A stretch of DNA of 64,000 nucleotides, from positions 62,001 through 126,000 of the forward strand of contig CAKNZJ010000122.1 in assembly GCA_932222125.1 (NCBI GenBank), given 5' to 3'. Below the pieces are notes generated by a model. That model ran no database searches and was not told the origin of the DNA. It saw only the letters and a list, made by a program, of their open reading frames with translations. Made by a program: the position numbers and the translations under genes. How positions within the stretch are numbered: the first letter of the stretch is position 1; each line of letters opens with the position of its first letter. This document shows positions 41,486-48,926 of the stretch, piece after piece. Origin of the DNA: an uncultured Clostridia bacterium. Lineage in GTDB: Bacteria > Bacillota > Clostridia > Oscillospirales > Oscillospiraceae.

Positions 41486-43855
41486 ATGAACCTAATCCGT
41501 TATTCCCTGCGGGAATATTGCGCAGCACTGGCCGCCAGAGGATTGCTGGCCTCCCCCCTTCCCCCTGCGGCATTGCTGGATCGAACAGTGGAGCTGGTGT
41601 CCTACCACTCTCAGGAAGTGGTTCCCGGCACCCTTTTCATCTGCAAAGGGGCCCATTTCCAAGTGGAGTATCTGAAGGAAGCCGTATGCCGCGGGGCCTT
41701 TGCCTATGTCAGCCAAGCCCCTTATCCTGAGGTGGAATTGCCCTGCATCCAGGTCTCAGACCTGCGGCAGGCCATCGCCCGCCTGGCCATCCAATACTAC
41801 AACGATCCCTCCCAGCGGCTCAATGTCATCGGCATTACAGGCACTAAGGGAAAATCGTCCACAACCTACTACCTCAAGTATATTTTGGACGAGTATTTGG
41901 CTTCTAAGGGGACATCCTGCGGCCTCATCTCGTCCATTGACACCTATGATGGTGTAGAGCGGTTTGAATCCCACCTGACTACTCCTGAACCGCTGGAGCT
42001 GCAAAAACACCTCGCCAATGCCCGGGCTGCTGGTCTGGACTATTTGGTGATGGAAGCATCCAGCCAGGCACTGAAGTACCACCGCACCCTTGGGATGCGG
42101 TTTGCGGCTTGCTGTTTTTTAAATATCGGCACCGACCATATCTCCCCCATTGAGCACACCGACTTTGACGACTATCTGCAGTCCAAGCTGAAAATCTTCG
42201 CTCAGTCTGAGTTATCCTGCGTCAATCTGGACAGCGACCATACCTCCCAAGTGCTGGCCGCCGCTCAACGGGACTGTAAGCGGGTCATTACCTTTTCCCG
42301 GCGGGACCCCTCCGCAGATGTATATGGCTCCCACATCCGCAAGCGGGGAACGGATATTATCTTTCAGGCCACTTCCCAGCAGTTATCTCGGGAATTTCAA
42401 CTCACCATGCCCGGCCTGTTCAATACAGAAAATGCCCTGGCCGCCATCGCCCTATGCCAGGGGCTGAACATCCCACAGCAGGCCATCTATGTAGGGCTGA
42501 TGAAGGCCAGGGTGCCCGGACGGATGGAGGTATACACCAACGCCAGCGACCAGTTGACGGCCATCGTGGACTATGCCCACAACCGCATGTCCTTTGAAAC
42601 CCTGTTTCGCTCCGTGCAAAAGGAATACCCTGGCCGCCGTATTGTCACGGTATTCGGCTGCCCGGGAAAAAAAGCATTGGACAGGCGGAAAGACTTGGGG
42701 GAGGTCTCAGGCCAATACTCCGACTTGGTCGTGCTCACCGAGGAGGACTCCGGCGAAGAAGATACCCGCTCCATCTGTCAGGAGATCGCTCGCCATGTGG
42801 CCGCTCAAAACTGTCCCTATCAGATCCAGGTTAATCGGGGGGAGGCCATTCGTCAGGCGATTTTGGGCTGTGAAGGTCCCACCGTTATCCTCATTACTGG
42901 AAAGGGAGCGGAAACCCGGCAGAAGCGAGGAATGGACTATATCGACACCCCTTCAGACGTGGACTATGCCAAAACCTTTCTTCAAGAATACGATGTGGTC
43001 CACGGTTTGGATGGACTGGAAAAAGTCCGCTCCCTATCCTATGTCCTGCCCAAGCTGAAACAGCAGGCAGGAACAACCGTGGTTGTAAAATATGGCGGTG
43101 CCGCCCTGGCGGCGGACAGTCCAACAGACTCTATTCTCCAAGATGTGGCTACTCTTCAGATGGCAGGCATCCAAGTAGTGCTGGTCCATGGGGGTGGAAA
43201 ATGCATCACCGCTTTGTTAGATCGCCTTCAAGTGCCCACCCGCTTCGAAAATGGCTACCGGGTCACCGACCAAGCCGCCCTGGAGGTGGCAGAGTTGGCC
43301 CTATCCGCCCAGGTCAATCAATCTATCGTCTCCACCCTTCGTGGCTTGGATGTCTCTGCCGTTGGCATCTCTGGCAAAGATGGAGGACTGCTCACCGCCA
43401 CATGTAAGGACCCCGCCCTGGGCAGGGTAGGACAGATCCGTCAAGTGGATACCCGCCTGCTCAACACTCTACTAGGGGCAGGCTTTTTACCCGTGGTGTC
43501 TCCTATTGCGGGCAGCCAAGATGGAGTCGGATTTAACTGCAATGCCGACGATGCCGCCCAATCCATTGCCGAGGCCCTACACGCCCACCGCCTCATCCTT
43601 CTCACCGATGTGGATGGGGTGCGTATCGATAGCAACAACCAGTCCACCGCTGTCCCTTATCTGAATATGGCCCGTGCTTGTGAGCTGATTGAGGCGGGAC
43701 TGATCCAAGGGGGAATGGCCCCCAAGGTACAGGGCTGCCTCCATGCCCTGGAACACGGAGTGGGAGCGGTATCCATCCTGGATGGCAGAATGGAGCACGC
43801 TCTGCTGCTGGACATGCTCCACGAACGCGTCTCTGGTACTACCTTTACCAAGTGA
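41486..43855 (+). CDS. Fusion protein: MurE-like Mur ligase + N-acetylglutamate kinase-like domain
   Basis: A 789-residue fusion. Residues 1-510 are a three-domain Mur ligase: a MurE-type N-domain, P-loop GITGTKGKSSTTYYL (from 116), MEASSQALKYHR, and a C-domain with GCPGKKALDRRKDLG and GKGAETRQ (472). The MurE specificity motif DNPR is replaced by EEDSGEED (419-426). Residues 518-789 are an amino-acid kinase of the ArgB type with all key positions kept: Lys535 (VVKYGG), HGGGK, Arg592 (NGYRVTD), Asn684 and Asp688 (FNCNADDAA), Lys747 (GGMAPKV). TTTGGAGG precedes ATG 41486. The frame is continuous through the junction, so this is not an assembly of two genes. Substrates are unknown; a cell-wall or D-amino-acid role is inferred from the neighbours. 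Confidence 0.88.
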   Translation: MNLIRYSLREYCAALAARGLLASPLPPAALLDRTVELVSYHSQEVVPGTLFICKGAHFQVEYLKEAVCRGAFAYVSQAPYPEVELPCIQVSDLRQAIARLAIQYYNDPSQRLNVIGITGTKGKSSTTYYLKYILDEYLASKGTSCGLISSIDTYDGVERFESHLTTPEPLELQKHLANARAAGLDYLVMEASSQALKYHRTLGMRFAACCFLNIGTDHISPIEHTDFDDYLQSKLKIFAQSELSCVNLDSDHTSQVLAAAQRDCKRVITFSRRDPSADVYGSHIRKRGTDIIFQATSQQLSREFQLTMPGLFNTENALAAIALCQGLNIPQQAIYVGLMKARVPGRMEVYTNASDQLTAIVDYAHNRMSFETLFRSVQKEYPGRRIVTVFGCPGKKALDRRKDLGEVSGQYSDLVVLTEEDSGEEDTRSICQEIARHVAAQNCPYQIQVNRGEAIRQAILGCEGPTVILITGKGAETRQKRGMDYIDTPSDVDYAKTFLQEYDVVHGLDGLEKVRSLSYVLPKLKQQAGTTVVVKYGGAALAADSPTDSILQDVATLQMAGIQVVLVHGGGKCITALLDRLQVPTRFENGYRVTDQAALEVAELALSAQVNQSIVSTLRGLDVSAVGISGKDGGLLTATCKDPALGRVGQIRQVDTRLLNTLLGAGFLPVVSPIAGSQDGVGFNCNADDAAQSIAEALHAHRLILLTDVDGVRIDSNNQSTAVPYLNMARACELIEAGLIQGGMAPKVQGCLHALEHGVGAVSILDGRMEHALLLDMLHERVSGTTFTK

Positions 43856-43891
43856 TCTACCATGGGGCATCCCCTAGCCGCTACAACAGAC

Positions 43892-43943
43892 TAAAATATT
43901 TATGCGAAAAGGCCTTATAAGGCCTTTTCGCATAAATATTTTA
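43892..43943. terminator. perfect 52-bp palindrome, probable bidirectional terminator
   Basis: Twenty-six bases on each side of the centre at 43917/43918 are exactly complementary, with no spacer. The core AAAAGGCC-TTATAA-GGCCTTTT would fold as a terminator hairpin with T-rich flank on both strands. It separates the Mur-fusion gene from ldh. Confidence 0.85.
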
Positions 43944-44004
43944 AGCCAGTGGAAACATAACTTCAAAACAGGCGATTCACCCGCCTGAGAAGGGAGCGTC
44001 CTCT

Positions 44005-44952
44005 ATGCTTAACCACCGGAAAGCAGCTATCATCGGCTGCGGTTTTGTCGGTTCAGCCTGCGCCTTCAGCCTCATCCAGCGTGGGCTCTTTTCCCAACTG
44101 GTACTCATCGATGCCAATACGGAGAGAGCGGAAGGAGAGGCCATGGATTTAAGCCACGGCCTACCCTATATCGCAGCCATGGATGTCTATGCAGGAACCT
44201 ATGACGACCTGTCCGACTGCGCTCTTGTGGTGATTACCGCCGGTGCCAACCAACAGCCTGGCCAAACCCGCCTGGATCTGATTGATCAGAATGTAGCCAT
44301 CCTGAATTCCATCATCCCTCAGATCACCGCCCGACCCTTTGAAGGCATTCTGCTGATTGTCTCCAACCCGGTGGACGTGCTTACCTACGCCGCCTTTCGC
44401 ATTTCAGGCTACCCGGCCCACCGGGTGATGGGTTCAGGCACCGTCCTGGATACCGCGCGGTTAAAATATCTGCTGGGGGAGCATCTTCATGTGGACAGCC
44501 GTAGCATCCACGCCTTCATCATTGGCGAACATGGGGACAGTGAACTGGCCGCCTGGAGTGGGGCCAATGTATCCGGCATTCCCCTCAATCATTTCTGTGA
44601 ACTGCAGGGCCGCTATGACCATGAAGCCGCCATGGACCGGCTGTACCGGTCGGTCCGAGACTCCGCCTATGAGATTATCCGAAGAAAAGGGGCTACCTAC
44701 TATGGCATCGCCATGGCAGTAGCCCGTATTGCAGAGTGTATTGTCAAAGATGAGCGTGCCATCCTGCCCGTCTCGGTAGTCTTGGGCGGACAGTACGGAC
44801 TGCGGGAACTTGCCCTCAGCATTCCGGCCATTGTCGGGCGACGGGGAGTGGAACAGATTTTGGAAATCCCCATGGCCTCAGAGGAATGGGAGGCTCTTAA
44901 CGCCTCCGCTGCCCAGCTTCAGGCAGTGATTGGGGAACTTGGGCTGCCCTGA
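44005..44952 (+). CDS. ldh: L-lactate dehydrogenase
   Basis: Reduces pyruvate to L-lactate with NADH. The 315-residue protein has the Rossmann start AAIIGCGFVGSACAF, ITAGANQQPGQTRLD (Gln at the specificity position, so lactate rather than malate dehydrogenase), GTVLDTARLKYLL, and IGEHGDSELAAWS with catalytic His176. AGAAGGGAG lies upstream of ATG 44005. It follows the 52-bp palindrome, so co-transcription with the Mur-fusion operon is doubtful. Confidence 0.93.
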   Translation: MLNHRKAAIIGCGFVGSACAFSLIQRGLFSQLVLIDANTERAEGEAMDLSHGLPYIAAMDVYAGTYDDLSDCALVVITAGANQQPGQTRLDLIDQNVAILNSIIPQITARPFEGILLIVSNPVDVLTYAAFRISGYPAHRVMGSGTVLDTARLKYLLGEHLHVDSRSIHAFIIGEHGDSELAAWSGANVSGIPLNHFCELQGRYDHEAAMDRLYRSVRDSAYEIIRRKGATYYGIAMAVARIAECIVKDERAILPVSVVLGGQYGLRELALSIPAIVGRRGVEQILEIPMASEEWEALNASAAQLQAVIGELGLP

Positions 44953-44975
44953 CCCTATCCCGGCAAATTTATTGG

Positions 44976-45389
44976 TCAGGCCGCTTTCTTTCGAATATTC
45001 CACAGCAGGATGATCATGCCAATGCTCAGTAAGATATGACCAATGCCTGCAATACCGGAAAGGGAGGCGTCCATTCCCTTGGACATGGACACATTCCAGA
45101 CTTGGGTCAGCCCTCTTGCCAGCAGGCACAGCACGGTGATGTTCAACCCCACCTGATATATGATCACAGCCACGCCCACCTGCCTGCCCTGAGAAAAATG
45201 AAAGTTCTTTTCTACTAGCATCAACACCAGAAAGAAGGCCATGCCCAGCATGAAGTAATGGGCGTGCATAAAGGACATGGTAGTTCGTCCGGTAAAGCCG
45301 CTATACTTGGTCACCTCCCTGTAGACCACCCCCAAAATCAGGGCCAGCACTGCGTAGACCAAAGCGGTGTTTGCATAACGCTTTGCCAT
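44976..45389 (-). CDS. DUF2871 family membrane protein
   Basis: A 137-residue protein with four hydrophobic helices (about 8-26, 42-60, 72-92, 110-130). The motif TGRTTMSFMHAHYFMLGM has two histidines in a helix and VVYREVTKYSGF precedes it; this is the DUF2871 pattern as I know it. Paired membrane histidines could bind haem or metal, but the function is unknown. The start is ATG 45389, with GGAGAGGAG 8 bases upstream. It lies downstream of pnp on the same strand, after a strong hairpin. Confidence 0.8.
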   Translation of the reverse strand: MAKRYANTALVYAVLALILGVVYREVTKYSGFTGRTTMSFMHAHYFMLGMAFFLVLMLVEKNFHFSQGRQVGVAVIIYQVGLNITVLCLLARGLTQVWNVSMSKGMDASLSGIAGIGHILLSIGMIILLWNIRKKAA

Positions 45390-45425
45390 ATTATGTACTC
45401 CTCTCCAATTGTGACGATTTATTTG

Positions 45426-45467
45426 AATGTTGTGCCGTCCAGCCCATGTGTTGGACGGCACAACATT
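45426..45467. terminator. 16-bp hairpin downstream of pnp
   Basis: AATGTTGTGCCGTCCA pairs perfectly with TGGACGGCACAACATT over a 10-base loop. T-tracts are poor, but its place 33 bp after pnp suggests a terminator or 3'-end stabiliser. Confidence 0.65.
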
Positions 45468-45500
45468 TGTCAGGCTATTGGTTCCCCATTAAGCGGCTCT

Positions 45501-47651
45501 TTACTTGATTATTTCACCCTTGTCTTTTTTCTCCTCAATCTCCTTCAGCGCGTCCTTATAGGATAGATTGACCCGGCCCTTTTCATCAATATCAGTAACC
45601 TTGACCCAAATCATGTCTCCCACATTCACCACATCCTCCACCGTAGCCACCCGGTGGTTGGCCAGCTTGGAGATATGAATCATGCCATCCTTTCCAGGCG
45701 CCAGCTCCACAAAGGCGCCGAATTGAAGAATCCGCACCACCTTGCCATAATACAGCGCGCCCACTTCCGGCACAAACACAATTGTCTCAATCATCTTCTT
45801 AGCCATCTCACAGGCCTGAGCATTTGGGGAGGCAATGTGGATGGTGCCATCCTCCTCAATGTCCACCTGAGCGCCTGATTCAGCGGTGATTTTCTGGATC
45901 ACAGAGCCACCCTTGCCGATGACCTCTCTGATTTTGTCCGGGTCGATCTTGAGGGTGAGCATCTTGGGTGCATACTCGCTCACCTCAGGCCTAGGCGCGG
46001 CGATACAAGGCAGCATGATCTCGTCTAAAATTGCAAACCGGGCGTCCCGGGTGATCTCCAACGCCTCCTTGATGATGGCGTGGGTCAGTCCATCATTCTT
46101 CAAATCCATTTGAATGGCTGTGATCCCCGCCTTAGTCCCGGCCACCTTGAAATCCATCTCCCCATGGAAGTCCTCCACCCCCTGAATGTCAATGAAGGTG
46201 GTAAAGGAGCCATCGTCATCCTGAATTAGGCCACAGGAGATACCAGCCACGGGGGCCTTAATGGGAACGCCGGCATCCATCAGCGCCAATGTGGAGCCGC
46301 AGATGGAGCCCTGGGAAGTCGAACCATTGGAAGAGAGCACTTCACTCACCACCCGGATGGCGTAGGGAAATTCCTCCTCCGAGGGGATCACCGGCTCCAG
46401 CGCCCGCTCGGCCAGAGCCCCATGTCCCTTCTCCCTGCGGTTGACAGACCGGGCTCCCCTGGCCTCTCCCACGGAGTAGCCGGGGAAATTGTAGTGGTGC
46501 ATATATCGCTTCTCCGTCTCTTCCCAGATGGTATCCAGCTTTTGGCTGGCAGCCAGGGTATTCAATGTGCAGACGGACAACACCTGGGTCTGTCCCCTGG
46601 TAAACAGGCCGGAGCCGTGGACCTTGGGCAATATCCCAACCTGGGCGGCCAATGGCCGGATCTCATTCTTTGCCCGACCGTCTACCCGGTGCCCTTCCAA
46701 CAGCCATGCCTTCACAATCTTTTTTTGGAATTTATAGGTGAATTCCTCCAGATACTTATCCATATCGGGATATTGCTCCAGATACCGCTCATGCCAGTGG
46801 TCAATCATTGCGTTCCACCGGTCCTCCCGGACATTCTTGTCATCGGTATCCATGGCGGCCTTGGCCTCGTCTGTAAAGTTGGCCACAATGTCATCGAACA
46901 GCTCCTGGTTAAAATCAGCATGCTCATACTGGAATTTCGCCTTCCCGATTTCAGCCACAATTCCATTGATGAACTCCACCTGCTTCTTGATCTCCTGATG
47001 AGCCTGAACAATGCCCTGATACATTACATCGTCAGGGATCTCCTTGGCGCCAGCCTCAATCATCACCACCTTGTCCATGGTAGCGGCTACGGTGACGTCC
47101 ATCTGGGAGTTCTTTTTCTGCTCTTGAGTTGGATTCATCACCAGCTTCCCGTCCACATAGCCCACTTCCATACAGCCGATGGGACCACTCCAGGGGATAT
47201 CCGAGTAGGACAAGCAGGCGGATACGCCAATCATGGCGGTGACTTCTGGCGCGCAGTCATAGTCCACGCTCATCACGGTGCAGGTCACTACCACATCATT
47301 GCGCAGATCCGAGGGAAATAGGGGCCGGATAGGCCGGTCGATCAGGCGGCTGGCCAACACGGCGGGCAGGGAAGGCTGCCCCTCCCGGCGCATAAAGGAG
47401 CCAGGAATGCGGCCCACAGCATATAGCTTCTCCTCAAAGTCCACTGACAAAGGGAAAAAATCAATCCCCTCTCGAGGTCGGGCAGAGGCAGTCACCGCCA
47501 CCAGCACGGTGGTCTGGCCATACTTGACCAGCGCGGACGCATTGGCAAGTTCAGCTACCCTGCCCACCTCGATGGACAACGGACGGCCAGCCACAGTGGT
47601 CTCATACAGATGGTAGTTTTGAAACTGCTTCTGATTGATGATGGTTGACAT
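45501..47651 (-). CDS. pnp: Polyribonucleotide nucleotidyltransferase (PNPase)
   Basis: A phosphorolytic 3'-5' exoribonuclease. Its 716 residues comprise two RNase PH cores (FFPLSVDFEEKLYAVGRIPG; GQTQVLSVCTL, EVLSSNGSTSQGSICGSTLA, EDFHGEMDFKVAGT), then KH (IREVIGKGGSVIQKIT) and S1 (GALYYGKVVRILQFGAFVEL) domains. ATG 47651 follows AAAGGAG; the in-frame ATG at 47708 would extend it by 19 residues without such a site. It lies downstream of rpsO in the conserved rpsO-pnp order. Confidence 0.98.
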   Translation of the reverse strand: MSTIINQKQFQNYHLYETTVAGRPLSIEVGRVAELANASALVKYGQTTVLVAVTASARPREGIDFFPLSVDFEEKLYAVGRIPGSFMRREGQPSLPAVLASRLIDRPIRPLFPSDLRNDVVVTCTVMSVDYDCAPEVTAMIGVSACLSYSDIPWSGPIGCMEVGYVDGKLVMNPTQEQKKNSQMDVTVAATMDKVVMIEAGAKEIPDDVMYQGIVQAHQEIKKQVEFINGIVAEIGKAKFQYEHADFNQELFDDIVANFTDEAKAAMDTDDKNVREDRWNAMIDHWHERYLEQYPDMDKYLEEFTYKFQKKIVKAWLLEGHRVDGRAKNEIRPLAAQVGILPKVHGSGLFTRGQTQVLSVCTLNTLAASQKLDTIWEETEKRYMHHYNFPGYSVGEARGARSVNRREKGHGALAERALEPVIPSEEEFPYAIRVVSEVLSSNGSTSQGSICGSTLALMDAGVPIKAPVAGISCGLIQDDDGSFTTFIDIQGVEDFHGEMDFKVAGTKAGITAIQMDLKNDGLTHAIIKEALEITRDARFAILDEIMLPCIAAPRPEVSEYAPKMLTLKIDPDKIREVIGKGGSVIQKITAESGAQVDIEEDGTIHIASPNAQACEMAKKMIETIVFVPEVGALYYGKVVRILQFGAFVELAPGKDGMIHISKLANHRVATVEDVVNVGDMIWVKVTDIDEKGRVNLSYKDALKEIEEKKDKGEIIK

Positions 47652-47700
47652 ATTTGGTACGCTCCTTTGCTTGTTGTTATGATGCCCGGAGCACCCACCC

Positions 47701-47756
47701 TTTAGCACTTGAACACAAGCCCCGCCGATTGGCAGGGCCCATGTTCAACTGCTAAA
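47701..47756 (-). promoter_or_regulatory. long leader hairpin of pnp
   Basis: TTTAGCA-C-TTGAACA (47701-47715) pairs with TGTTCAA-C-TGCTAAA (47742-47756), one C-C mismatch, with a smaller GCC-GATT-GGC hairpin inside. In E. coli, PNPase and RNase III autoregulate pnp through a leader stem in this place; a similar role here is inference. Confidence 0.6.
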
Positions 47757-47799
47757 AAAGCGTCCTACTCCGACACAGCTTCTCTTGCTTCAATGAGGA

Positions 47800-47831
47800 G
47801 AAGGGTGGCGTGAGGGCACACGCCACCCTTC
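47800..47831 (-). terminator. hairpin between rpsO and pnp
   Basis: A perfect 13-bp stem GAAGGGTGGCGTG/CACGCCACCCTTC has a 6-base loop, 11 bp after rpsO. There is little T-tract, so it may be an attenuator or RNA-processing site allowing read-through to pnp. Confidence 0.65.
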
Positions 47832-47841
47832 TTCCATGGTG

Positions 47842-48108
47842 TTACTTACGAATACCGAGCTTGGCAATGATGGCACGATAGCGCTCGATGTCCTTCTTAG
47901 CCAGATAGTCCAACAGCTTACGGCGTTTGCCGATCATCTTGTACAGGCCCCGGCGGCTGTGGTTATCATGAATATGAACCCGCAGATGATCTGTGAGTTC
48001 CTGGATACGGGCAGTGAGTATGGCAATTTGCACCTCAGGAGATCCGGTATCCGTCCCATGGGTGCGGTTGGCCTCAATTACAGCGGTCTTTTGGTCCTTA
48101 CGAATCAT
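47842..48108 (-). CDS. rpsO: 30S ribosomal protein S15
   Basis: Primary 16S rRNA-binding protein, exactly 88 residues from ATG 48108. GTDTGSPEVQIAILTARI and HDNHSRRGLYKMIGKRRKLLDYL are the diagnostic segments. AAAGGTGG lies about 8 bases upstream; a longer frame from 48126 would bury that site. Confidence 0.98.
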   Translation of the reverse strand: MIRKDQKTAVIEANRTHGTDTGSPEVQIAILTARIQELTDHLRVHIHDNHSRRGLYKMIGKRRKLLDYLAKKDIERYRAIIAKLGIRK

Positions 48109-48139
48109 AGAAATTCCACCTTTCAAATAGTTGCCCTTC

Positions 48140-48162
48140 GGCAGAGGCAGTCAGCCTCTGCC
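48140..48162 (-). promoter_or_regulatory. rpsO leader hairpin, possible S15 autoregulatory site
   Basis: GGCAGAGGC pairs with GCCTCTGCC (9 bp, 5-base loop) about 30 bases before the rpsO start. S15 represses its own mRNA through leader structures in several bacteria; this is a candidate only. Confidence 0.45.
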
Positions 48163-48253
48163 ACCGCTGAGTAATGGGTGGGTGAAGTCCCTGATAGCGG
48201 GCTGTTTCCCCAAAACTAAGCCAGTGGGCGCACACTGCAAAATATGCGAGAGA

Positions 48254-48282
48254 AGCATACCATAGTTTTACCATTTTGTAAA
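48254..48282 (-). promoter_or_regulatory. promoter of rpsO-pnp
   Basis: On the minus strand TTTACA (48277-48282) and TATGCT (48254-48259) are 17 bp apart. Confidence 0.65.
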
Positions 48283-48378
48283 GGAAAATTTCCCGATATC
48301 CGCTCATTTTTCTGGTTTTCAACTAATCTTGAGCTGGCAAGACGGGCTCTGCCCCATTCCAGGGAACCACCATGTCAT

Positions 48379-48708
48379 TCAGGCCATTAAAATACGGATC
48401 AGCAGCCCCGCCGCCACACACACAACAGACAGGGTGGCCGCCGCCTCCCCCGCCATCAGCAGCTTAGAACAGCGGAGTGTTGTTCTGTTCCTCCAGGCAG
48501 CCTTTGAAAAGGATGGCACTACAGTACAGACCGGCTCCTTTTCCTGCTCTGCCCCCCTCCAGTCCTCTATATCCACCACGTTGCCGCAGCTGTGAGACAT
48601 AGGCCTGCCGCCCTGAAGCCAAAGGGTCCTCCGCATACCGGAAGAGCTCCGGCAAGTCCCGCCAAACACCACATTCCGGGCGGTAATGGTACAATAAGCT
48701 GTTTTCAT
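48379..48708 (-). CDS. Hypothetical small tail-anchored protein
   Basis: I do not recognise a family. The 109-residue protein starts at ATG 48708 with AGGAGGT 8 bases upstream, which is the main reason to call it real. The N-terminal half is basic and Cys-containing (TARNVVFGGTCRSSSGMRR), followed by a segment SCGNVVDIEDWRGAEQEKE. The last 20 residues (from AATLSVVCVAAGLLIRILMA) form a single hydrophobic helix, so it is probably tail-anchored. It lies between rpsO and the M23 peptidase gene on the minus strand. Confidence 0.6.
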   Translation of the reverse strand: MKTAYCTITARNVVFGGTCRSSSGMRRTLWLQGGRPMSHSCGNVVDIEDWRGAEQEKEPVCTVVPSFSKAAWRNRTTLRCSKLLMAGEAAATLSVVCVAAGLLIRILMA

Positions 48709-48811
48709 TGCAAATACCTCCTATTCTATTTGATCTCAGCATAGCATATAAAAAGACCCATAATCCGGACTATATTATCCGATTCCAATCAAGCTTGAAC
48801 TCAATCCCTTT

Positions 48812-48843
48812 CCACAAAATAAAACAAAAGTTTTATTTTGTGG
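48812..48843. terminator. A/T-rich hairpin between the M23 and small-protein genes
   Basis: CCACAAAATAAAAC pairs with GTTTTATTTTGTGG (14 bp, AAAA loop). On the plus strand it is soon followed by TTTTTT. It may insulate the two minus-strand genes. Confidence 0.5.
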
Positions 48844-48873
48844 AGTGTTTTTTAGGTTTTCCGTGCATGCCGC

Positions 48874-48903
48874 AAAAAACCGCCCCCGAATCGGGGACGG
48901 TTT
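48874..48903 (-). terminator. terminator of the M23 peptidase gene
   Basis: Read on the minus strand, AAACCGTCCCCG-ATT-CGGGGGCGGTTTTTT is a compact stem with a T-run. Confidence 0.85.
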
Positions 48904-48926
48904 CATATCCTGTTCTATGCCCTTGC

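Noticed and set aside
44005..44952. Malate dehydrogenase
   Set aside because: The specificity loop reads GANQQPGQTR with Gln; malate dehydrogenases have Arg at this place.
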